A program made the position numbers and the translations under genes. From Istiophorus platypterus (lineage: Eukaryota > Chordata > Actinopteri > Istiophoriformes > Istiophoridae), in assembly GCA_016859345.1 (NCBI GenBank), contig CM029134.1, positions 11,023,560 to 11,087,559 of the forward strand: 64,000 bases of DNA. Direction: 5' to 3'. Under the pieces are notes generated by a model that ran no database searches, was not told where the DNA came from, and saw nothing but the letters and a program-made list of their open reading frames with translations. Positions 23,287 to 37,825 of this stretch are shown here, one piece after another. Numbering within the stretch: position 1 is the first letter of the stretch; every line of letters begins with the position of its first letter.

Positions 23287-26200
23287 TCGCAGTCTCCTTA
23301 AATAAATCCTGCCTTAGCACACGTTACAGCATCAGTCAGCACCTTTTCTCGCTAGCCATGGTTTTTCTCTTTTTGATCCATGTTTTGGCTACGAGTGCTA
23401 GATACCTTCAGTTGTGATTGCAGTTGCTACAAACTACTACAGATTGTACCAGCGGTACATAGGCAAAATAACGCCGGGTTAGAAAAAGAAAGACCAGCCG
23501 CCACAGGAGCAGCCCACTGAGAGGAATTCCTGATGGCCATGCAGTCTTCTGATTGCCCAGTACTTTAACTTGCCCACTGTAGGAACGATTAAACAGTTCT
23601 TCTACGTGCACATCACCAAAATGTTTTTAATTCTAAAACATGCTCTTGAATGACACCTGTGGCCAAAAACATTGGTTACTCTCTTTGAACTCCTGCTGGT
23701 TCTGAAGAGTGGAATTATTATACATTATTGTGATGGATGTTGGCAAATAAAACACATTGATTCATGCATTAAAACTGACTCAATAGGGAAAAATCTGACA
23801 GCAGAGACTGTGGTGTTCTCTATAGAGTATTGATCTTATACAGTACCTTGCACTATTGGTGTGCATACACTTTTTTAAACCAGGCCACCCCTTTATAGCA
23901 CACTGTAAACAATGAAGCCTGATTTATAAAGTGTTGTCTTAACCAATAATGAACCTGTTTGGTTATAGAAATGTTGAGTTTAAGGCTACTATATGTGGTG
24001 AAAACAGTAGCACAGAAGTTTTCAACAGTAAAGCTGGAAATTACTACACACTGACCATGAAGCCAAAAACAAAAAAAGCCTCTGAAGTGGCTTCATTAAT
24101 AGATAAAGAAAAGAATAAAAATTTGCAGAAGGGAAAAGGATTTATCCTTAGTTCAGTCGCTAAAAGAAATGTTTAGTGGAGACAATTACCTTATCCCTTG
24201 TTGAATGGGGGCTTGGCAGGCTTTATCATTGTAACATCTAACATCAGCAGCAAGGGCAACAACAGCAAAACTAGAGATAATGATTACTATTATTTCGCTA
24301 ACATGTATCTGGATGAGAGGGGGACTTTATTGAAAGATGTAAAGGCTTGACCAGCAGCAGCTACTGAGCACTGTTTGCTCCTGTGATTCTCGTTATGTCT
24401 CTCACGGTAAAACAAAAAGCTGCTGGCTACTTGTCAGGATCTGGTTCAGTCAAATAACCAGCAGCTTGTTGATCACACTGCGCTTTAGTGAGTCAGTGTG
24501 ATGGATGACCAATCACCGATCATCACTGTTTGCCCCCAGTCCCCCAGTATCCCAGCTTTCTCTTTGGAATCCCAGTGTTGAAAAAGTCTTCGGTAAGTTG
24601 TCAGTTTAACTCTAGTTAAATATCAGAATAATGGAAATGCCATAACTTGATACTGTACCAAAACCAGTTGGAAACAGAAAAGAGAAAAGAACAGTCAGTC
24701 TGACTTTTTGCTTTCCCAAACATTCACCCGTAGTAGTCTAGTCATTCTTACTAAAGCTGCTAGAGGGCTTTTTCACTTGAGAATAAACCTATGTCATTTT
24801 CTGTCTTTTTCTAAAAATGAAAGATAAAACTGAATCTTGGCCGTTTAGAGCTGTCGCTCTTGAGGGCAGGTTTATGAGAACTATTGTGGGGAAAACGATT
24901 GGTATTTATTCCAGCAATATAACCACCAACTGGGCACAAAACATGGAATCTCTATTCTCTGCATGGTTCCAGTCACCATGGTACTTTTTTTTAATGTCAA
25001 AAATCCTATAGATGAACACCATGAGGGACATACTGGATTGGTGTAATAATTCTACAGATTCTCATGCACATAACAGATGTTAAACATATAGCTCTATACC
25101 CCCATGAACACAAACACACTCCCACATGCGGTAAAAAAGAGCAATCATTTTGACGGAAGAAATACCTACACTTACAAACAAACCACACCTGCACATGCAT
25201 AAAATAAACCTGGGCAGTGCCATTTTCAGTTTACTGCTTTGCTTTATGGTCTCCACACTTAAACATACACCAACCATGTGGCACTCTAGTTTTAAGAACG
25301 TCCTATGACCATTTCAACGGGTATCTCCTGTGCTTCTTATTTTTCATGTTTAATTATTTTCAGGTGCCTCATCGTTCCACAAAAACATTTGCATTTGACA
25401 GAACTATTTAAATGGACAAGATTCAGTCGTATCTTTACATACCAGTGTAGAATTTATAATGCAGGCAAGCAGAGAATGAGAGTTCTCTGCAATACATGAA
25501 CCACTTTAACTAGACACACTCATAAAAGCATGACTGTGTCTACTGAACATACTGTAGGCATCTTTATATTTGTCACAGAGGCATTTGGGGCAATCTCTGC
25601 AAATTGCACAAGCATATTGTGGAAGAGCCAATGATTCACGCACAAAATGTTTGAATGTGGATTAATGATAGCACTGAGTCACTGTGATACAAAGGAGGAT
25701 AAGCTTCCTAAGAAGGTTTCATTTCTGTTTTCAAATCAAAGCTACGTGGCTCTTGCTGAGCAGTGGCAACAGTGGCCGCTTTAGGACGGCTCCGAATCCG
25801 AGCGGTAGTGGTTACTGGAAGCACCGTGTCCTTAGAAGCCAGCAGCCCAAGTACAGAAAACAAAGGCTAGCAATCGCTCAGGCAACAAACACAAAATCAT
25901 CACCTCAGTACTAACCAGCGATCACGCTCTCCGCTCATGCCAAGTCAACATTCGGCTAATCTGATCTCCGAGAAGATCTGAATCCACAGCATTTGTGTGC
26001 TAAAATGTAGATGCGAAAGAAAGCTGGCTTTATCATTGCAAGGTTAGTTTGCAGTGTGAAATTTTGTGTAAGTTGTTTTCAGAAGTGGCCCTTGTGCAGT
26101 TTACTGATTTACATTTCACAATTTGTGGATACTGATGTCTACATGAGTTTTTTTTTTTTTTTTAATTTTATGTATTTATTCAATGTCTGATAAATTTTAT

Positions 26201-29200
26201 TGTCTAATCTTGTAATAATATTTGGTGCTACAGGCATGCAAACTTTTCTTGTGTAGTTGTAAAGAATTTGTTACGGGACTGTATTCCCTGTGGGCATGAA
26301 ATGCTGTAAATCATAAAACGTGTTCAGTATTTCCATTTGTTGGAAACAGCCCCAGTGGCTGGTGCGCTCTTGTCACTCGTAAAATGTGTTTCCCACAAAT
26401 CTCAGTAAGACGGCTTTTGCGAAGAAATGCTTTAGGCAAGGAATCAGTAAATCTCCCTCACCACTGGAGAATGAACCCTGAATGCATCACACGCGACATG
26501 CTCTATCCCTACGGTACAGAAAATCATAAAGGAAAGCGGGAAGAGATAGAAGAACCCAAGAAAGGCTTGCAAACATGAACACGCAGTTTGCAGTTTTATA
26601 GCTATCATGCCACATATTTTATTGATAGTGAAGTTGAATTTTGTCAGGTAACTATTGCTATCATTTGGGAACGCCAGTGTATGCATGCGTGCCCGCAGCA
26701 TGGTCAGTTCAGGTGAGAGATGGCAGCCGCTCCAGGAGACGGCGATCAGGTGTCTGGGGTCTGACGTTGGCTTCTGTTACGCTTGGATATGTGCGGTACA
26801 CTGTTCTATGAGTACCTGTGATCAGAGCATGTGATGTGGACACACGTGTCTCCATACATTATGAACGCCACAGTAAATTTAACCTTAGGATATTTAGTTT
26901 GCGGTAAGTTAAAAGAGCACTGAACAAATAAATTATGCAGTTACCTGGAAACCCCCCCCCCCAAAAAAAGGACGAAAAATATTTAAAGGACCAGTTTCAA
27001 GATTGTTTGTTTACATTGTATCTCTATTTTTAAAAATTACTATTGGCCAATATATTAAAAACTGATTTTTTAAACTCTCAGTATCAATGATCAAACTCTG
27101 GATATCAATTAAAAAAAAATGAATTCACTATAACTCCGGTTTGATCTTTTTCTTAACCTGAGAGTGAGTGTGTCACTTTAACCCCCATCGGTAACATATC
27201 TGTATTGTAAGAAAGGAAATGGAAATAAAAAAATACCTCGCAGCTGTATGAGCAGAGAATAACAGTCACCATCAACCTGTTACTGCACAATATTTTCTTC
27301 TTTGGTGAAAGGGCTTCTCATTTCTTTCCTTTTTGCTTGTGTTTTTAGTGGTCATCTGGCTTCGACCGCATGAGCGTAGTTCTCAGGCTTTGATGCATGT
27401 GTCACAATGGGCAACAATTTATCGCCCTGGCAATGGCGGTAAACCTCCACACATTGCTCAGTGGGGCTGGAGGCTGGGTCGGTGGACAGACCCGCTCTGA
27501 TTCCGATGCTTGAACTGTGAAAATGAACTACGTCTGCACGTTCCCCAGCTACTTCACAACACAAGCTCTCCGGTGCCAGTGGAAAGCTTTGAATGTGACG
27601 CAGCAGCAGGATGTGTTTGACTTGCGTTCAAGTGAAGGTAGCTTGAGAAAGCAAAACGGGAGCAAAGGTTTAAAAAACAAAAACAAAAAAAACAAACAAA
27701 CCTCAAATCAGAGCGACTCCTTTGGTTTGCTAGTTTCAGTTGTACAGAGCCAGTGGAGAAATTACTTCAAGAAATCTCTTTCACACACTAATGGGCCGAG
27801 GGAGCCTTTCAGATTTTTGTCAACAACATTCTCATTTTTTAAATAGACTTTTCAAACCAAATTTACATATTTATCTGTAATGTGTATGTCATATAATTAC
27901 ATTCATAATCTCCCTTTTTGAAAAATAATCATGCAATGGGGCCTAATGCAATTATGACTCAATTTCCACCTGGATAATTAATTTTGACTGAGTTTAGCCT
28001 CTTTTTTTGAAGGTGGGGTTCAAATAGAAGTTATGTGTTATTATTCATTGTGAAATATATTATTTTGTTGGTAGCTAAAGTTGTAGATATATGTGTATGA
28101 AGGATATGCGGTAAATGGCAGTAGAAAGTGACTGAATCTAAAAAATACAGCAGTACAGATTATTTCTAGCAGTGTAAGCCATTCCTACTTCCAGTGTAAT
28201 TCATCCACAGATATGATTGTGGATATTTTTATGACACAAACAGATACAGCTAGCAGCTTTGAGTTACACCAGTGTAAGATACATAGATAAACTTCATACT
28301 GTGTTATTGGTGTTTATAATACCCCTGTTTCCGATTTCTCTGTACTTCCTCGATGGGGTGACACAATGCAACGCAACCACTATGCAACACAACACAACAG
28401 AGAGCAATGCAATGCAACAAAGACAAGCTTGGTTCTTTCTCCATCATGACTTCCTCAGTCTGTTCAATCCTGAAACAAACCAGCTAAGAGTGACAACATG
28501 ACACAGTAAATGTGTTGCATGTCAGTCTTCGTTCATTTAAGGTTACACAGTGGGAGATTTTCAACTAAGTGCAGTGCTCACTCATCAACGTGGCCCAACA
28601 CAAACCCTTGCACCTTTTGCCAGCTCTCGATTGAGAAAGAAAGAGACAGAGAGTGAGAGAGAGGGCGAATAAAGGAGATGGGAACAGGGCTGTGCTCGAA
28701 GCTTCTCTGGGCCCCGAGGCAACTAGCTCCTCTCTCCTAAAACAGCAGAAAAGCTGCTCCTATCTCCTATGCATTAATTAATCATCGAACCAAGCACTAA
28801 GCTTCTCTCTGTAATCTCTCTGACTGATTTGGGAGTTGAATTACTATTTGACAATGTTATTTACTTTGCATGTTAACTGTCAAGAAATATGGGGATACAA
28901 CAGCAATTAGCATGCCGCAGAGTTATGCTGCATTATAAAACCCACGGTTTGCTAAAGAGCAACAACATTTTATACCTCCACCAAAGACTTTGTGATTAGG
29001 ATTCTTATCCACAGCTGCTGACAATGATGAGCTGATAGCAGTTCAGTGTCATTGTCAAGGACATGTGAGTTGTGTGTAACCTCCGCTTTTGCAGTGTGAA
29101 TATGTGTATTCAAATTCATAACAAAGCTTGTTCTCTCAAATGTTGGACTGCATATTTGATCCCTTCTGAATTCTTTGCACGAAGCCAATCCAGGAAATGA

Positions 29201-31023
29201 AAAGGTCTACACTCTCTAGTATGACGATAATTTTTTCATTTTGACGACTTGCCTTGGTTCAGACTTTGTCATCGTCATCATCATTTTCCTGGCGAGAGTG
29301 GCTGTTTTTCTATCTCGAAACTGTCGTCCGTGACGCCGAACGCATGACTCCATAGATTGAGTGTGTCCTGTGCGGGGGACAAACACGGGACGCAGTCTAC
29401 CGTGCACTCAAGTCACTCGGTATCTTGTTAACCCACCGGTATTGATTATAGCTGGTGTTGTCATCAAGCCTACAGGTTGCTACTGAGCAGCCTGAGATAG
29501 GGATGCACACATGCACACATGTGCACACGCCATCACACAAACAACCCAAACACAACATGAACAGTTTTTGTTTCTGGTGACTTTTGCCTATTGTTATTTT
29601 TCAGACAAATACATTCCATTTTGTCAAAGATGTGTTATAAACCAACACCAAATAGCTCATAAAGAAATAAATCCACCTTCTAATAAACTGAAGGTTTTAG
29701 GGTGAGTCACTCTCTAAGACACACAACACACATGTTTGTATTTCTAGGCTTGTGTGGACCTTTGTTGACATATTGGACTCCCCAGACTCTAACCTCAATC
29801 TGAACCGATATGTCTGGTGATATTCTATATTTTTCTTATTGCCAACAAATCCCATGACAAGGCCAAAACCAGCAGTGCCTTGATCCTATTATCAAGTATT
29901 GTCTTTATACACAAAACCTTTCACAGCTTATTCCTCCAAACAATTGAAAAACACCAGCAAGCCACCACTGTTGTACTGGATGACATATCTCCTCATTTCC
30001 ATGAACATTGGCACTGTAGTTTATTTTGTGTCAAAGCCACATAGTCACACAGTCCTGGTGCTGTAAATACTTGTTAGAAGTGCAAACCTGCATCTGAAAA
30101 TACTCCCCAACAAATACATTTAGTCCTGTTTGATAAATTTTTGCAGTTAAAGAGGGAGTTTTAAGGTGAACACATATTTGTGATCATTTTTTTCCAAAGA
30201 TAAACACCATCAGCAGGAACAAATGGTCAGTGCCACGGACAGGCTGGGGAAGTCAAAAATTATTAAGAGATGGACCAGTTTTCTGTTGCTCTAGGTCTTT
30301 TCATGTGATTTGTTGACAACAAAAAACATACAGAAAATCACCAATCTTCATATAATATTAAAGGGATTGTTCATACTGACAAACCCACAGAGATTGTTCT
30401 CCAGATTCTGCGGTGCCCCTCAGCCCTACACAGCATATTAGCATCTTTCAGCTCATTGTTTTGGTTTTCCAGCCCACAACATCGCAGTTCCTGTTCTCCC
30501 TCAACAATCTCAACATTGTTGTTTTCATTGTTGTATTCAGTCAGCTGTTTTCAGTGACAGTAGGTCGCTAATCATGTTTGTTGTGTTTAGAAAGTTGTGT
30601 TTGTTCAAAGAGGCCAAAAAAAAAATCCCCCCAAAAAAATCACTTAATAGAGGATTAAGGTCTAAGTCAAATCAGTTTTCACAAAGATAGATGACCACAG
30701 CTACTTTTTCAGTTTCTTCACTTCATTTCAGGACACAAACACTCAAAATTCCTGGCATCTCCAAATTTAATGCAGCAGAACATTGCCCATAAATAACACT
30801 TAAATTGATGTCACGATGCTTCCACTGGAGATTAAAATAGCTTCAGTCAGCCATCTATACAGACAGACCTTTGGCCTGACCTCCCTACAGCTTAGCAGGT
30901 CAGGACTTGTTCTTGGCAGCAGACGCCGTGTGACAGCGATTCCATTACAGCACAGGCAGTCCTCTATTTGTCTCACCCTCCATGTGTGTAATGGAAATAG
31001 TAGTGATGGGTTAGTGTGCTGTG

Positions 31024-31146
31024 AGCTGTGTTTGTGTGTGTGTGCGTGTGTGTGCATGTGTGTGTTTGTGTGCATGTGCCTGTTTGTGTGCATGTGCCTG
31101 TTTGTGCGCATGCATGTGCGTGCGTGCGTGCCTGTGTGTGTGTTTG
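31024..31146. repeat. Imperfect TG-rich region with GCATG and TGCG motifs
   Basis: TG units mixed with TGTGCATGTGCCTGTT (repeated) and GTGCGTGCGTGCC. It is a variant-rich dinucleotide tract; open frames here on both strands (30800-31261) are repeat translations. Confidence 0.9.
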
Positions 31147-33752
31147 TTCCTTTGTGAATGTTTCTGAATGCATGTGTGAATCTCTGCTGTATGGTGTGAA
31201 GTGTTTTGAAGCTTCTCTGCAAAAGTGGCAGGGTTCTCCTTTGATGGATGACCTTACTTAGACGTATCCAAGGCCTGGGTTGGCTCTGATTTGAGCCAGA
31301 AACCTTACTTCATTCATGCTGTGTGCGCGTGTGTTTGTGTGGGTTGTTGTGTGTGTTCACACCTGTTATGGACTGAGAGCCTGTTCTGCAGGGGCCACAG
31401 GAAAAACAGTTCCTCTCTTATTCAATTACCACAGCGAGCAGAGCTGGAGGGGCAACAAGAGGCTAGGGGACAGCACGGTCTGCTTCACACAGGTTTCCTG
31501 ACACAGGGTTGAACAAAGAGGCCTATCAATTGTGAATGTGCACTTACAAGCTTGATTTCACCTTTCTGTCTTTTTACCCTTTAAGTCTCAAAGCCTTTTC
31601 CACATGCGCTCCTGTAACAGTCATCCCTGGAGTGACACCCAATCCCTCATGTGTCAGAACTCATCTGTGCCAAATTCAGTTTGTGAGAATTTGCCCTACA
31701 GTTCTGTTTCAGCCGCTAATGTGACATTGCTGTTGGTGCCGGACCAGACTAGCTGGATGATTATTTTCTTGGACTCCTCATAATTTAGTAGTACATATGT
31801 TAAACCTACTGTATGTTGTGCAGAAATGCACCTTTTTGATTAATGTGACTGACTTAAAAAATTTTGTTCCTCTGGCTTCTCCCATGCTATCATTTCAATA
31901 TCAGTCCAATTACATTTTTGCAGCGCTCTCTTTCATTTACAGATGTGAGCAGTGACACTTTCTCTGACTCTTGCTCTCTCTCTCACTCAGCATCTCTGAT
32001 GTGACAGTGCTGGCAAATTGTGATGTGCAGGAATAATGATATTTGAGTGCTGGCTTCTGCTGTGTAATTGAAACAGTGGGACGCTTTGCAGGCAACCCCA
32101 ACCCCCGCCCCTCTAATGCCAACTGTGCCACTGATATAAGAGCAGTGGCTCCCTCAGACATCTGTCATGCTGCTGGAGGGTAGCAGGCATACAAATGTTC
32201 TGTTATTTGTGCCTGGTTTACCTGCAGCAGCAACCTGTGACTCTGTCTTTCACCTTGTCTTGCACGTAGCACAAGATATACACTATCGACTATTTCTGCA
32301 GGGACTGATTCAGCTCGGATGTCACCAAACTCTGTATATAATTGCTTATGCAAACAACCAACACAGATGACAATTTGCTAAGGTCCACCCTCCTCCTAGA
32401 TACTGTCGAGCTTTTCATTTTTGCACAGCCCGTGTGCAGTTAACAGTGATAACAGTGGCAGATTCTCAAACACTTTGTTTCAGTTTTGATGCCACATAAG
32501 AAAATTCTTTTAGGATATAGATAAACTGATGTGTTGCCCAGTGGAGTTTTATTACAGAAAAAAGCTTTTTTTTTACATTTTGTGTTACTCTCATTTTGTG
32601 TTACAAATGCATGTGTGTATCGTTGAGCTCTAACATGTAAAGTAGATTCCCTTCCACATATGTAAATAATAAGAAAAGCTGATTTTTTTAAAGCATTTTG
32701 AAACCTGTGTTTTTTACATATATATTTGTTTAATAGCAGCCTTCTTCTTTGCTGTCATTGTTGGTGCATTGCAGCATATCTTGGAACATTAGCTCTACTT
32801 GGTGATTAGTGGAATAATATGAAACCATTTTCGTGAATGTATGCTGACTATAGATAAAATAGGGACCCGCTCATAGAAAAACAGCTCTCTAGTGCTGCTA
32901 GAATTTAAAAATTCCACTGGGAGCCTTTAATGCTTGGGCTATATCATGTGTAAGTCATGAGTTTGGTGAAGGTAACTGAAGTGTAAACGTTCCCAAATCC
33001 AGTAAAGAGCATGACAGAGCAGTTACCTGTAGCATCTGGGATTACCTCCCACACAGTACATGTGCTAGTTATGAAAGGCCAGCTATAATAATGCCATTAA
33101 AAATTTAATTGTCACTCACCATAATTATCACCACCCCATGCTTGATCAAAAATCATAGATAATAATGCTAAAATGCAGCACTCGGATACAGCATTATCCA
33201 GAGTGACATGATTGAATTTCAAGGCTCTTTCATTCCAGCATGAATCATTCCAAATGCGTTGTGGCCCTCAGGAACAGTAAACTGCTGACCTTTTCAAAGG
33301 GAGTCCGCAAAGTCCCCTCAAAATGTCTAACCTGGGAGTTTGGCTTGAAGCACACCTGCAACTTGATATACAGCAGCTGTGTAAAGTAAGAAAAGCTCAA
33401 AACCATAGAACAGGCCATGAATATCATTAAATTTTTCTATTTGATTTCAAAAGCCACGCATATTTTATTTGACATTCTCTTGTTAACAGGTCACTGACCT
33501 ACCATAATGTCATTTTTTTTTTTTTAAATTACCTAGATGGCAAATCATAGGGCCTGCAGGTTATAAAACAACCGATGCATCTTTAATGGATTAACTGATT
33601 TATACATTTTACATCTTTTAATTAATTTTAAGTTTTGGACGTTAACAAAGTTAATATTGTGTTGACATTCTGGACAGAGGGAGTAAGTGACCAAATGTCA
33701 TCTGCATTAGTTGGTTTGTGTGTCGCAGAATGTTACTGTCTGCTGAACAAAC

Positions 33753-33802
33753 TGTGTGTCTGTGTGTTTGTGTGTGTGTGTGTGTTGGTGTGCGTGTGTG
33801 TC
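33753..33802 (+). repeat. Interrupted (TG)n tract upstream of the exon 57eq acceptor
   Basis: TG units with TC, TT and CG interruptions, ending about 10 nt before the acceptor AG at 33810-33811. The intervening CTGTTGGCAG supplies few pyrimidines, so the tract occupies the usual polypyrimidine position. Confidence 0.93.
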
Positions 33803-33811
33803 TGTTGGCAG

Positions 33812-33968
33812 GGCGCGGCTAGAGGCCTTTTCCGACAACAGCGGGAAGCTGCAGCTCTCTCTACAGGAGATCATAGAATGGCTCACAGCCAAGGATGAGG
33901 AGCTGTCGGAGCAGCTGCCCATAGGAGGCGACGTGGGGGCCGTCCAGCACCAGAGGGAGTTCCACCAG
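33812..33968 (+). CDS. utrn: Utrophin exon 57 equivalent (spectrin-like repeat)
   Basis: It is 157 nt, equal to dystrophin exon 57. The first base completes the Arg codon begun in exon 56eq (CG|G), then ARLEAFSDNSGKLQLSLQE, IIEWLTAKDEELSEQLPIGG and DVGAVQHQREFHQ. This is the helical pattern of a distal spectrin-like repeat with the conserved Trp (IIEW). It also contains the Pro-Ile-Gly-Gly-Asp loop, shared with dystrophin. The acceptor is TTGGCAG|GG and the donor CACCAG|GTAAAG; the exon ends in phase 0. No stop or frameshift is present. It contributes to the rod between the actin-binding N-terminus and the WW/EF/ZZ end. Confidence 0.95.
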
Positions 33969-34129
33969 GTAAAGTGGACAATAATACCTTTTCAGTGCAA
34001 ACGTCACACATTCAGCAAAAATACTCATGAGAGTGTTTTTAGTCTGCCTGAGGGGAAATTAATTTACACAGGATGTCTATTTGATATACATATATACAGT
34101 GAATGTGTGTGTGTATGTGTGAGTGTACA

Positions 34130-34212
34130 GCATGTATACATATACACACAAATACATATATGTATATATATACAGTATATATATATATATAATCTATTTG
34201 TATATATATAAA
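34130..34212. repeat. AT/TA-rich tract
   Basis: Alternating TA blocks with ATACACACA and CAGTATATA interruptions, about 170 bp after exon 57eq. Confidence 0.9.
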
Positions 34213-34322
34213 CAGATGTATTATCAGGGGTATTTTATTTACTATTGTTTGTGCCCGAAGGAACCACTTCTACATGCCCATTTCCTATATCTACCTATGT
34301 GTATCTACACCCATATAGGAGC

Positions 34323-34338
34323 GGGGGGGGGGGGGGGG
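34323..34338 (+). repeat. Poly(G)16 run
   Basis: Sixteen consecutive G, flanked by AGC and TTGAAG. Such runs are error-prone in sequencing, so the exact length is uncertain. Confidence 0.9.
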
Positions 34339-37300
34339 TTGAAGTTGTGCCCAGGGTCATGTGCTATTATCTCTGTAATGCATGTGATGGCTCTGTCACT
34401 GAAGTCTGAGAGGCTGGGGGTTGGGAGGCCAGTGAGGCCAGGCTGTGTTTGTAAAGTAGGTGACAATATTGCTGCTGGAGAAGGTTAACATGCTGAAGAA
34501 ACATCTGGAGCAATGCAGTTTTAGAGGTGTTAGTGCTTTAAAGAGCAGCAACAGAATCTGAGGAACAAAACAGAGCTCTGGCAATCGGCAGATAGCAGCG
34601 AGTCTTTGCTTCCAGCTTTTGCAGATATGAGAGATGTCGATCAAGGCAAGACTTTATCGTCCAGTCTGAGTCAGTACGTTTCTATGTTAAAATGTTTTAT
34701 GTTAAAAGGATTCTCTTTTTTCTTCTTGTAAAACATTAATATATTTTTGATGACTCATCTTGATCATACATACATACATACGTATACACTGATTCATCCG
34801 ATCAAACATCCACTTTTGAGTGATCCAGTCAAATCTGAAAGATCGTATTTGATAGTGTAAAGCTGCGGTAACCGATGTTATGGCCCATATGATGAAATGG
34901 AAACAAGCTGTGAACACAGTCATCACCACTCAAGTTGGCTTGGCAACCTTTATAGCAGTTGTTTATTTGAACATGCAGCAGATCAGTCAGAGACACTTAC
35001 AATCAAGGTAGTGACCAATTATAGCAAATCATTACGCAGTTTGATTTGGCAGAAAAGGCTCTGCTGTTTGAGGGAGCTCTCAACGGACGTGCCTACTCAT
35101 AAATATGTGCTTAAACCATGCAAACAAATGTTTGTTCGTACTCTGCAAACAAATTTAGTACTGTGTTGGCCGAAAACGACGGGCTACTCCCACCAGTTTC
35201 TAGTGCCATGAAATTGTGCAAATGTAGCCAAATGGTTACTTGTAAGCCTATCATAAGGAATGCAGGGTATAAATCTATTCTGATTTACCTCCAATCAAGT
35301 GTTAAGATTGTCTATAGCCTTAGAGGAAGATACTGCAGCCTGTGCCTCCCCCTTCACAGAACGACTTACTGTAAGATGTTTGATGAGAGTGATGAATCAC
35401 TTATCAGCCATATCTGTGTGCCAAGACAAGTTTTGCTACAGATATGCAATTCCCTGGAATGGCATCTAAGTGTTCGGACACACCGCTTTCATCAGACACC
35501 TTCTTAGGTGCAAGTCATGTCCACCATTGGTTTCCTGGCTACAGGGAAATTTCAGAGGGAAATAGCAGATTGGTTTGGGATTTCAAAACCCTATCTGAGC
35601 GATGCCATTCCAATGGTTTTAAAAGGCATCAAAAGGCCAACGACTGACCATATTAAATCCCTTTAGGGCTGACCCGAATGCCTCAAAGCTTCAAACCTTT
35701 TACTGTTGCCACGGTAATCGACATCTAAATCCATATCTGAATGCTGCATTTTTTTTTCATCATTATTATTATAAATGCATTACCCCAAAAATCTCAAATA
35801 GCACATGTAATAGAAAATAGTTATCCAACATTATTCATTATGTATTAACATTAACGATTATTAGTTATACACATACGAGGACATTTTATCTTAGTGATAG
35901 TTTTATGCAGCACAGCAGGAGGTACCCATGACTTCTTCGTTTTACACGACAGTGGAAATGCGTTTGGAGGCAGGGGTTGTAAGAAGCAGATGGGTTGTTG
36001 ATGAGCATCTTTTATGCAAGCTATTAAATTCAACACTCCATTCCATTTATGTTGAAATATTTTATATTGTTTAGGTGACCTCGGATATAGCCAAACGCAA
36101 GGCTGATGACCCCGTTTGCCAATCTTGTAATCCCTTAAGAGGTGCACCTCAACCGTGTCCATGCCCACACGAGTGCTGTGATAAAGTGCACCTTGGGGCG
36201 GCTCAAGAGCCATTGGGTGTATTTGGACACAGCTGCGGGCAAACTCCTTTATGCCCCTGAGAAGCTGTGCAGGATCATTCTGGCGTGGTCTTGCATTCCT
36301 CTACCACCTGGAACAGAGCCACAGCTAGACTGCAGGCCACTTGGGACTTCCTGGCAGCGTTTCACTCAAGTCTTGCCATAACTTAATGCAGTGTCTCTAA
36401 TGATAGTAAGTTAAAGTGCTTAATTTTAAAATGGCAAACTGAATATTACTTTCATGAAATGTATGACTTTTCCATCTTGTTACACTTAAACATGCTCTCA
36501 AATTGAAGCCACTAATGCAACTATGTTGGCTACTATACTGTATCTGGAGCATATGTACATTTTTCTGATGAAAATGAAACATGCAACACTTGCACTTGCA
36601 CTTATTTATTGGTGAGGACATCCAACAATTGTTTGAATTTTTCATTAATGTCTTTTATGCCTGTTGCTATGTCCTTGCCAGATATCATTACTTTCACACT
36701 CGTTTCTTAGAAGTTTTCTTTTTTTTGCAAGTCCTGAAATTCTTTCATTTTTTCGCTTGTGGAACCATGCTTCTCTCTTTCAACTGCTTCACCACTTTCT
36801 CCACGATACACCTCTAGGCAAACATATTTCCTTATATAGAGAAATGGGTCGTGGAAGTACGCTGATAGCAAACAGTGGGCATGCGCCACTATTCAATTTA
36901 AAATGATTCTGATTCACTTAGATAGTTGCGATGTAAGAATATTTCTATGCACGTTAGTGAATGAAGCCCAGTAAATCCAAGCAGCGATGTGGATACTGCT
37001 GAGAGAACTAATCCTCTATACATGAACATGAATCTTGGTTAACATAAAATACAATATAAGAAGGAGGTTGCGGTGCTGGAGGGATGTATGTCAGCAAGTG
37101 GCATTGACATGAGTGTGAATACAAGTGAGACATACAAAGAGGTCTCCATACTGTTTTGGCTAGACATTGTGTCAGCATAAACACGAGTAGAAAATACTAA
37201 CCAAGATCTCCGACCTGGAGAACGATCAAATGCGAAACGACTGCACATCAGTGCATGTCTTTGTGCTCCTTTATAGCAGGGTCGTTAAATATAATAATTA

Positions 37301-37664
37301 GAAAGAGAACAGTCTAGACCTGCTCTATATGAAAAGTGCCCTGAGATAACCTCCATTATAATATGGCCCTTTATAGATAAATTGAAATTCAATTGTACAA
37401 CTCTGGACAGGTCATCACGGCGGTGATGAGGTTCTCCCCCATGTTCGGTGTTTTTAGGTTAACAGCAGAATGCAACAATGCATTTGTTAAAAGTACCTTC
37501 TTTCTGTGGGCCTCTTCAGCCTGATTGTCTGCTTACAGGATCGGCCGATGCAGCACCGTGCCCGATGCTATCATGTTGCATTGCAAAAAATATATATAAC
37601 TTGATTAAACTTTTCCTCCCCCTCATGAGAGTTGTTCCAGGGGAATGAATAAAAAATTCCCAGG

Positions 37665-37825
37665 AAAATCTTTTGGGGCCCAAGGTGATGTCATAACAAT
37701 TTCCTTGAAAATCACCTTAAAAAGATGCAATGATAATTAAAATAGTTCTTATGATCGACTAATCTATTGATCAACTATTGACTATTGACAACTATTGAAC
37801 TATTGATCAATTGATCAGATTGAAC
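37665..37825 (+). repeat. Possible copy of repeat 'A' ending in an ATTGATCA-type array
   Basis: GGGGCCCAAGGTGATGTCAT and AAAATAGTTCTTATGATCGA resemble the core and terminal region of the repeat at 11620 and 45385. The end (37761-37818) is an irregular array of CTATTGA units: CTATTGATCAA, CTATTGACTATTGACAA, CTATTGAACTATTGATCAA. I read it as a transposon terminus whose TTGATCAA motif has been amplified. Confidence 0.4.

Larger units (their letters stand above)
15742..33811 (+). other. utrn: utrn intron 56 equivalent (18 kb)
   Basis: The largest complete intron of the window, from GTAAGAGG to TCTGTTGGCAG. I found no additional exon. Supported contents are a G-quadruplex-type run (17122), a dispersed repeat (18109), a tRNA-Met-like segment (18779), a (CAT)16 tract (23239), a long imperfect TG region (31024) and the TG tract at the acceptor. 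The stretches 19-23 kb, 23.3-31 kb and 31.2-33.7 kb otherwise show only AT-rich single-copy-looking sequence; short open frames there have no family resemblance. Confidence 0.85.

Noticed and set aside
26975..27010. AAAGGACCAGT motif of a common fish repeat
   Set aside because: Only the first dozen bases match; the following sequence does not.
30800..31261. Open frames of 113-140 codons on both strands
   Set aside because: Driven by an imperfect TG-rich tract; no conserved domain.
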